NCBI GenBank assembly: GCA_033807695.1
Contig: CM066300.1
Coordinates: forward strand, 2,356,001 to 2,420,000
DNA length: 64,000 bases
From: Daedaleopsis sinensis
Taxonomy: Eukaryota; Basidiomycota; Agaricomycetes; Polyporales; Polyporaceae
Reading direction: 5' to 3'
The notes beneath the pieces are model-generated. The model was not told where the DNA came from, made no database searches, and worked only from the letters and a program-made list of their open reading frames with translations. The position numbers and the translations under genes were made by a program. Below, piece after piece: positions 56,642 to 64,000 of this stretch. Position 1 is the first letter of the stretch; each line of letters starts with the position of its first letter.

Positions 56642-59600
56642 ATGCCCTTGCCCGACCTCCACCAGCTCGTTGTCCCGCATAGCCCTGCAGCATCGCCCGC
56701 TGCCTCGAGCGAGCACAACGACCAGGATTCTGACGTCTCGTCGGTGTCATTGCACGGCAGTTTTACCGCTAATCTCCGCTCCCGCAAGGATAGTAATAGC
56801 AAGGCACACCGTCGCTGGACCTACGCGGGTCCTGCCCATCCCTATGTCCGTCCGACGCGCTCAGCCAGCCCGGGTCGCCGCACCTCGGGTCCGTCAGGCG
56901 CGACGGCATCCCAGGAGGCAAAGTTGTCTCCCGTTACAGACAGATCGGTATGTAGCCCGGCACGGTCCTGCACATAGCCCAGCTCATAAACACTCCGTAC
57001 AAAACAGGTCTCAACCGCTCCGTCGAGTCCACTCGATACACCAAATCTAGCCGACTGGCCCACCCAGCTCGGCCAATCACCCCTTCTAGACGACTTCACG
57101 CCATTTGCCGCCTCTCCGTCCTCAGTCATCCGCTTCAGCAAGGCTTCCCCAGTTCAGAAAGTTCGCAATGCCGCAATTCGTCCATCTCGCTTTTCGTCCC
57201 CAGTCGCAAGCAACCAGACTACATCATCACGCTTGGATCCTCCCCTCTCTAATATTGTTCACGGGCTACTTCCTTTAACGCTGTCTTTTCCTGACCTCAT
57301 GGTCGACTTCGCCTTCCCAGAACCACCTTCAGCTCCTCCGTCTCCACGTCCCGCCATTCGTTCACTTTATCCTCTTGACCCAACGAGGGTGTCAATCAAC
57401 CATTCTCCTCTTCCAGAGCGGCCAGCTCTCTCACTTCAATTCCCCGCCTCATCCGTTTCGTCCAGTTCTACACCCCATGTCTCGGATTCGCCCGTCCTCC
57501 CTCCCCTCAACCTTAGGTCCTCTCTACGTGAAGATCAAGATGACGATGACATGCAGCGTTCTCAGGTACAGGAAATGGACGCTTTCGCGTTTGCTACAGC
57601 AGTAGCGGCGTCGACGTCGCGATTGTCTTTTTCCCTTCCGCCGTCCGTACAGTCCACAACAGAAGCGTTGCCGAGCGTAGTCACCTCGACCCCGGCCAGC
57701 ACTGTGCCTCATCCGGGCAGGGACACGGCATCATCTGCGCATACACAAGCTTCCGCAGATCACCCCTACGTGGAAACATTGCCCTATCTCAGAGAGACCA
57801 TCAGCGTGCACGCTGATACTGAGAGACTGACTGTTCCCTCGGCGGAAAATCAAGCTCGCGCTCGACGTGCTTCGGCCCCTCCGCCTATCGCTTTCAATTG
57901 GCAAGGTCCGCGTCTGCAGCCCACGCGGACTATCAGCAGCCGTGTAGATGTCGGGCATGACATTGCCACGGCGAAGAGTCGAGGGCCGAAGCCCGTGATG
58001 GGCAAAATGCGGAAGTTCGGAGAGCGCATCCGTGGATTCTTCAAGGGCAAATCTGACGAATCGCCGCAAGGGAAGGTCGACATAGGTACGATCCCCGAGT
58101 ATGGAATGATGACCACAACGACAGCTGTCACGAATGTGGAATATGAGTCGGTGAGTGAGCTCTTCTCCAAACATGCGCTTGTGGCTGATCGACTGTTAGC
58201 ACCATCCTATACCTCTTCCCAGTCCTCGGACGAAGCTGATGCGTAGTCACCGGCGGTCGCTGCCGCTTCCGCTCTTCATACCGAGTGTCATCCACCGCAA
58301 TCACACTGTGCCCTACTCCGAGCTCCCTATCCCTGAGGAACAAGATGTCCCCATATACGCAACTACCTTCCCTCAACGAGATGGAGCAGCTTCCGGAGCG
58401 CACACGAACGCAGCAGAACGCAGGCTATCTTCATACGACCCCGAAGATATCCGCCGCTCCCCTCGAACTCCGAAAGCCCGACGTCAACCCTCGCAGACTA
58501 CGCCCAGGGCGAGTCGAGACGAGCGCGACGCTCATGACCAGCCGTACAACACCAATATCCTAAGAAGGTTCTCGTTATCGTCTACTCTGGCGAAAACGAA
58601 GATTGACCCATTGCGATCCACGGTCGTTCCGCGTCCGCATTTCCTTACAGTTTCCTCCCGCGATGAATACGAGTCAGCGCCATCCTACCTAGCTGCATCT
58701 CACGCTAGCCCTTCGACCTCTATACCCGACTCAAATCTCCCCATATACCATGGCCACAGCGCGGTTTCACGTGAACAATTTTGGGGGGGAGAGCTTCCTA
58801 TCACCCGACCAGTCCATCCCGGTCTTTGTGTAGCTCGTTCCTCGAGCGAGCAATCGCTTGCGCAACCAAGGATCCCGACTACGCCGTCTCAACTTCCTAC
58901 CCCTTCTCAACTGGAGGTCGGAGGCCTCGTCCCAAAGGAGAAACGGTCTCGTCGCTTCTCTCTCTCGTCATTCATGGGGAGACGCCCCCTGCTAGCTCCT
59001 ACGTCAAGTCAGGGACAAGAGTCTGCTAGCCCTGTCACCCCTGGAAGGACGAGTATCCTCGGGCGACGTCGTCCCCGCGGCGATACTCTGACCGCCGCTG
59101 CGCCACCGAATATACTTGCATCAGAGCCTGACAACGCTCCTCTACCACCGACGTGGGAGCTGCCTCCCTCGTATCGAAACAGCGTTGTCTCTTCAAGCTC
59201 CGGCGCAGAGTCTATGTATTTTGATGCGCGAGAAGAAGCGAGCGAGGACGATCACCGCTCGAGCCTCGGACGGGCCTGTTCCCCCAGGCCGGAATCGGAC
59301 CTTGACAGCATGAGCTTTGCGCGCACACCGGACTACTCGAGCGGCACGTTCAGCTTCGGCTCGAGCACCGAACGCGAGTACTACCTCGACATCACGAACG
59401 GCCCTTCCACGTCTGCCTCCCATCCCTACCATCACAGCGTTCCGGGCAGGTTAGCCACCTCGAGCACGTTGGCGCATCTCGTGGGGGACAGCTCGAGCGC
59501 CCCCGGGGCGTTAACGAAGACTCTGCGCTTTAGCCCGAGTCTTTTGTCGTTCGACCCGTCTCGTTCAGGCTATGAAGACGAGGACGAGGACGGGATGGAG

Positions 59601-59684
59601 CAGGAAGAAGAGCTCAGCTTCATGCGAGCTTTGGGCTTCGAGTTCGATGAGATCGCACGGAGGGTGAGGGAGGAGCCGTTGTGA
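56642..59684 (+). CDS. Ser/Pro-rich, largely disordered protein of unknown function
   Basis: Three exons (56642-56947, 57008-58150, 58200-59684) give 977 residues. The second junction uses an early acceptor (CTGTTAG at 58199), which joins two long frames that otherwise look like separate genes. The protein is rich in Ser, Pro, Thr and Arg. It has no membrane helix and no enzyme motif. Recognisable spots are a basic helix (MGKMRKFGERIRGFFKGKSD), repeated RRFSLSS-type sites (ILRRFSLSSTL, RSRRFSLSSFMGRR) that look like kinase targets, and a conserved-looking acidic end (EEELSFMRALGFEFDEIARR). It is probably a phospho-regulated scaffold or polarity factor (inference). Start: Kozak-like CCCCATG after a long pyrimidine tract. 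Confidence 0.7.
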
Positions 59685-59919
59685 GCGGATATGTGGGTGG
59701 TGGATTCTCGTTCGGGGTTTGGATGGAATTTTATGATACTACACGAACGATTCAGAGTAATAATGCTGCTAAAGAGCAGGTAATTTCCCCGTTATGTCAA
59801 CTTGTTCTGTACTTTGTTGTTCTTCATTTGTTGTATCGCTACTATACGCAGTTGTCAATGGGAGGGTGGAATTGGATCATGAGCGATACATGTGCTCGAG
59901 AGGAGATTGAGCAATCGCA

Positions 59920-61294
59920 TCATATGTCCAGGTCTTCATCTGGGTCATCGTCGTCCATATCGTCCGCTGAATCGGGATCGTACAAGATTGCAGCTGGAGC
60001 TTGTGCTGCATCTGGTGGCTTTCCTGCAGCGAGGGTCAGCGCACCGACCCCAATAATACTATTAGATTGTGTACCTTCGTGAGCATACGGCAATGGGACC
60101 TGAGCCCGCGAGCGCTGCTGCTCCAGCGTAAGGTTCAAGTTGAACGGCAGGTTCTGTGTCGGATCTGCTCCGGCCTGCGCCTGCGTCGATTGATATAAGC
60201 ATAAGATGGGAACCGCACGACAAAATACACGATACCTCGAGCACGGGCTTTTTCGTCCAGAGACCTCTGAGGCTCTCGAGATCCCGCAGCTCGCAGGGCC
60301 CCCCTGCAGCGGGAGACCAGCCCTCGAGCACGCGCTCGACGCCCCGCCGCCTGCCCATGGCCGCCCCATCGGCTCCCCCTCCCCCGCCCCCGCCCCCGCG
60401 CACGAGCACCTCGACGACGAACTCCTGCGGGCCGCTGCCCTCGCCCCCGGGCCCGAACACGAGCTTCTCGGACTCGTAGTGGCGCTCGGCGATCGGGACG
60501 AACACGCCCCAGAACTTCTCTGGGGCGGAGAGCGGCGGCGGGGGCGTGAGGTAGGCGGTGGCGAGGTGCGTGAGGAGCGCGGGCGGGTGCGCGGTGAGGT
60601 GTGTGAGCGACGGGGAGAGGCGCGTTTGGGTGAGGAGCGGGAGGAGCGGGCTGGGCGCGAGGGCGTGGATGACGAGGCGCGATGATCCTGGATGGGGGAA
60701 GGAAGGAAGGAAGGAAAGAAGGGAAAGAGGAAGTCAGCGACGGGGTTCGCTGGAGGGTGTGCGGATGGGAGTGCTTACCGCCCCGTGAGCGGACGATGGC
60801 TAGGACCTCGGACACGAGCCGTGTTGTCTCTGCCACTGACGAGAGGTCGGAGAGCAGGGTGTCTGCTGAATCGACGATCACATTCAGCGGTCCTGCAGGA
60901 GCTACAAATTTCCATGGTCAGTCTAGAGTGCGCATGCATGTGCGACTGGTTGACGCGAAGACATACCGGAACGGACGGCCTCGAGGATCTCAGTCCTCAA
61001 AGATGCAACCCATTCTTTATCCGAGACGGGCTCCTCTTCGTACCCGGGGACGTTCGCGGTTCTGTCCACGACCCGGATGCGCTCGGACAGGCCGCGCTCC
61101 GGGTCCAAGTCCAAAAAGCTAGATGGCGGGTACAAGCAGCAGACCAGGACGGTCGTTTCACGCGCTGCCCCGGCCGCCTGTGCGACGAGTGCGCGGAGGA
61201 TGGCCAGACATGACTGGGCTGCTGACGACTGCAGGAGTAGGAGAGGCTGGTTGCGCGATGTGTGCGCGAGGGCGGACGAGAGGAGAGATGTCAT
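59920..61294 (-). CDS. ELP5: Elongator complex subunit Elp5
   Basis: Four exons (60967-61294, 60779-60901, 60236-60687, 59920-60180) give 387 residues. The N-terminus shows the RecA-like fold seen in Elp4-6 (HTSRNQPLLLLQSSAAQSCL, VVDRTANVPGYEE, NVIVDSADTLLSDL). The C-terminus is the family hallmark, ILYDPDSADDMDDDDPDEDL followed by DI. Elp4, Elp5 and Elp6 form the ring of Elongator, which modifies wobble uridines of tRNA (mcm5U/ncm5U). A run of eight or nine Gly (near 60380-60410) is an insertion. Intron 2 carries a GGAA microsatellite. The gene converges on the Ser/Pro-rich gene and is divergent from the hydrolase. Confidence 0.88.
60697..60720. repeat. GGAA tetranucleotide microsatellite in an ELP5 intron
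   Basis: About five GGAA units on plus (TTCC on the coding strand) lie just upstream of the intron acceptor at 60688, where they form part of the polypyrimidine tract. Copy number could affect splicing (inference). Confidence 0.7.
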
Positions 61295-61682
61295 CTTCCC
61301 GCCGATCTCGGTACGCGCGCGTGCTTGTCGTCTCCGGACATCGGGCCGGCCTTTTCCGAGCTTAACCTCCCGTCGGACGCCCTACTGAGTAGTACGGGAT
61401 GGCCGGATGACCGCTCGCGGAGGACTCTCACAGACGTGAATTGGAATATACCTCGACCTTTGTCATCTATCGATAGTATCTCCCAACGGCTTGTGCCTTC
61501 TTGATTGCAGTTGTCCGCGTGAAGGAGAACCACTCAGGCTGCTTGGTACTATAACCCTCCGAGTCCTATTCTGACTACCTACTACATCGGTGCAGTGACG
61601 ATGGTGAGCATAAGTGCATGAGTCTCGGTGTAGAGCGGACTGTTGAGCAACTTGTCAGTTCCCCCTACCAGTCGACCATTCC
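61295..61682. promoter_or_regulatory. Divergent promoter region of ELP5 and the hydrolase
   Basis: The 388 bases lie between two outward ATGs, with no ORF of note. Confidence 0.35.
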
Positions 61683-63035
61683 ATGGAGGCTCTCCCAGCG
61701 GATTCTCCCATTCGCGAGATATATCCAGAGGACTTGTTTCCGAATGGTAGTACCATCGACGCCATCCGCTGTGGGAACAGGTACCCAGTGTAGCGCAACA
61801 TGTACTGATCCTCAGCCCGTTGGACAGGAAGTTACGCACCTCTGCCCCATGGTCGCGTTCGATACTGGATCATTGGGCCGGAGGACGGCATCAACGTGCG
61901 TGCATCCTCTGATAAACGTCAGACGAAAACCCTCTACGTTGAAGTTGAACGTTGGACCCCGATCTATAGGTCGCGTTGATACATGGCATCTCTACGCCCA
62001 GCGTGACTTGGAAGGAGATAGCCCCGTACTTGGCTGAACGCGGCTTCAGAGTGCTGATTTATGGTGTGTGACGATGTCACTTCCTTGTCATTGAGGTCAA
62101 CAAGAGATCGAAGAGCTCACGAGCCCTCGTATGCCTCACAGATCTGTACGGCAAGGGATATTCGGAGGCTCCACAGACAGCCTGTGACGGCACTCTCTTC
62201 GCAACGCAGCTTGCGCTTCTGATTCAATACGTGCGTTGGGATGCTGCGCACATCGTCGGGTTCTCCATGGTGAGCGAGACCGCCCGTAATGACTCGTTAC
62301 CGCGTACCGACTAGGATGGATCAACAAGGGTGGAGGGATCGCCGCTGCGTTCAATGCGTCCTTCCCGTACCTGGTGGCGGGCAAGACCGTCTTCCTCTCA
62401 TCTGCCGGGCTATTGGAGGTACTGTGTCAAACTTTGACAGCGGGCCTGCTGGAACTGACATCATGACTTACATTCAGAGGACACCATCGGCATCCAAGGT
62501 GAGGTGGTGATTACATGTGGGTCGGGTTCTGCGATAACTAACAGTAGTCCATCTCCTCCAGAGGCAATCAACCGTTAGCATTCCACAGTACGCAGAGGCA
62601 TGTGCCCGCACCTTTCTTGCCCAGTTGCGTGCGTTGATACCAATTTCATGATAGCTCCGCCAACTGCAAGCCAGTGAGCTTCCTGGGTATAAACGCAGTC
62701 TCCAGTCGTGCTTCGACGACGGGCCGATCCGTGGTCTCCAGGGCACGTTTGACAAGCTTGCTAATCTACCGGTCGGAGTGAAGAACACGCCCCTGCAGGT
62801 ACTGATTATACATGTGAGATGCCCGACTCCGAACACTGTATTCGCAACGGAAGTTGTTGACCTGGGACAGGGCACGGACGACGAGGTCGTCCCATATGAG
62901 GAAGCGAACAAGATCAAGGCGCGAATTCCGCACGCAGAGCTCGTCACTGTTGAAGGTGCTTTTCATCACTTGGTATTGAGTGAAGAACATTGGAAGATTG
63001 TCGCGGAGGCCCTCGACCGGTTCTTGAAGAAGTGA
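61683..63035 (+). CDS. Alpha/beta hydrolase, splice pattern unresolved in the middle
   Basis: In-phase exons 61683-61746, 61828-61895, 61970-62063, 62142-62269, 62329-62418, then about 62655-62813 and 62871-63035. The fold is clear: EDLFPNGSYAPLPHGRVRYW, oxyanion region VALIHGISTPSVTWKE, nucleophile GFSMGGGIAAAF (split by an intron, Ser), the acid in GTDDEVVPYEEANK and His in GAFHHLVLSEEHW. The triad is therefore intact. Substrate is unknown; relatives are annotated as lipases, esterases or epoxide-hydrolase-like. Between 62419 and 62654 I could not find a set of canonical introns that keeps frame: a short piece (RTPSASK, 62478-62498) fits, but its link to RQLQASELPGYKRS does not. It is either an unusual intron or a damaged gene. 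Confidence 0.68.
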
Positions 63036-63176
63036 GTTGGAGACGGTATACGGTCGAGAGCAGGACGCCTTGTCATTTCGAGGACCCTTCAGGAGCAGTT
63101 TAGGAGCGCTATCTGTATGTGGAAGAGCCCAGGTCTTTTTGTACATTCATGCGCACGTACGCGACGTAGGCTGAAC

Positions 63177-64000
63177 TCATCGCTTCTCGGTAGCCCAACG
63201 ACTTCTGTCCAGGATCAGAATCGTACTCTGCCAACGAAGCGCGCCAAACTTCTCCGCCTTCTTCTCGAGCGTGAATCCTTGTGAACGCAGGGCCACACCG
63301 ATGTAGCTCTGCAGAGGCGAGTCGTAGGCACGAACTGCCTCCACCTTCGCGTCCGCGGTGAACGCATGGTTGAGGGCGAACTCGAGCAGGTCGTTTGCCA
63401 TACCCGCAGGCCGGTACTGTTCGTCGACGTAGAAATGGCGGATAGTCGCGACTCTGGATGTGCCGTTAGGCATCACGACTTGGCCCGACTTGTCCTTCTT
63501 GACGGCAGTCTTGTCCGCAAGAGCTTCGTCCGAATCCGCATCGAGTGAGGCGTCGAGCGCGATGTGCCCGATGATCCTGTCGCCATATTGTAGCACCCAG
63601 AAGCCAGAGGATGTCGATCTGGAGTAGTATCTTGGGATGTCGACGAGGTCTGGGCGACGGAGGACGTGCGCGGAGCGTTCTTCGAAACCCCATCGGTTAA
63701 GCCTAGTGAATGGCCGGCTATTAGTAGACGGCCCAGGTTCTTCGCAAGCTTACATACCAGTCGATTGCAAACATGAAGACAATAGAGAGTGTTCCGAATG
63801 CAGGGATAGGAGAGAGATAGCCCATGTAGCCGTGCTCCGGGTTAGGCCACCACTTCATGTACTCGATGAACACGCTTGAAAGCCCGACCCACGCTGCAAG
63901 AACTAGCGGGTGGACATACACTGCAAGTAGCGAGGCCGGGCCATGAGCACAAGGAGTGATATAGAACGCGTTCACACAACTCACTCGTCCGGTTGGCGGT
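63177..64000 (-). CDS. Membrane-anchored GNAT acetyltransferase, 5'-truncated by window edge
   Basis: The 3' part of a gene whose start lies beyond base 64000. From the edge: an exon ending ...T, an intron (about 63924-63985), an exon with two hydrophobic segments (VHPLVLAAWVGLSSVF and FGTLSIVFMFAIDW), another intron, and a last exon down to the stop at 63177. The last exon has GNAT features: WVLQYGDRIIGHIALDAS (beta strands 2-4), ATIRHFYVDEQYRPAGMAND (pyrophosphate-binding turn, here RPAGMAN instead of the usual Q/RxxGxG/A), and a C-terminal QSYIGVALRSQGFTLEKK. GNAT enzymes transfer acetyl groups from acetyl-CoA to amines. Fusion to membrane helices suggests action at a membrane; the substrate is unknown. 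Confidence 0.75.

Noticed and set aside
58239..59684. A separate gene starting at ATG 58239
   Set aside because: An intron 58151-58199 joins it in phase to the upstream Ser/Pro-rich exon; composition and style are continuous.

Overview
This window is nuclear DNA from a filamentous basidiomycete, most likely an Agaricomycete and plausibly a wood- or litter-decaying one. The reasons are genes broken by many 45-70 nt GT-AG introns, GC-rich third codon positions, pyrimidine-rich leaders before start codons, and the gene content: a GH74 xyloglucanase with a CBM1, a CAP/PR-1 secreted protein, BTB and F-box families, and a kinase-like protein with degenerate catalytic motifs. The species cannot be told from the sequence. 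No transposon, CRISPR array, rRNA or tRNA was recognised. Exon models were built by hand from splice signals, reading phase and family knowledge. Most close in frame from ATG to stop; exceptions are stated.

Layout. 1-223: edge of an unknown gene (minus). 0.8-5.6 kb, cell surface: a CAP/PR-1 secreted protein, then a divergent pair, a secreted Cys-containing single-pass membrane protein (minus) and a small GPI-type protein (plus). 5.8-8.2 kb: DLT1-like membrane protein and a glutathione S-transferase. 9-11.6 kb: tandem BTB-domain paralogues, one carrying an in-frame stop. 12-17 kb: NADH-cytochrome b5 reductase and an Msg5-type MAP kinase phosphatase. 17.8-21.1 kb: the Golgi protein TVP23 and a divergent polytopic membrane protein with a dileucine-type sorting motif. 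21.3-25.1 kb: F-box protein and leucine-rich-repeat protein. 25.2-28.3 kb: GH74-CBM1 xyloglucanase. 29.6-32.4 kb: pseudokinase-like protein. 33.8-36.0 kb: amino-acid permease.

38.0-50.6 kb, signalling and endomembrane: LRR-RhoGEF, an MTM1/SLC25A39-type mitochondrial carrier, the vacuolar SNARE Vam7, the AMPK gamma subunit Snf4 and the Rsp5-adaptor-like SPRY protein Ssh4. 51.1-56.3 kb: a single-pass membrane protein, then cytosolic aspartyl-tRNA synthetase head-to-head with mitochondrial aspartate aminotransferase. 56.6-59.7 kb: a 977-residue Ser/Pro-rich protein. 59.9-64 kb: Elongator subunit Elp5, an alpha/beta hydrolase, and a membrane-anchored GNAT acetyltransferase running off the right edge.

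The genes are mostly unrelated housekeeping and accessory genes rather than one pathway. Links worth noting are the shared intergenic regions (surface-protein pair, TVP23/membrane protein, aspartate pair, Elp5/hydrolase) and a loose set of endosome, Golgi and vacuole proteins (TVP23, the dileucine membrane protein, Vam7, Ssh4). I found no convincing multi-gene novel system. The best leads are the repeated promoter element between the surface-protein genes, the pseudokinase fusion protein, the GC-AG introns of TVP23, and a 1-kb non-coding stretch full of short direct duplications.
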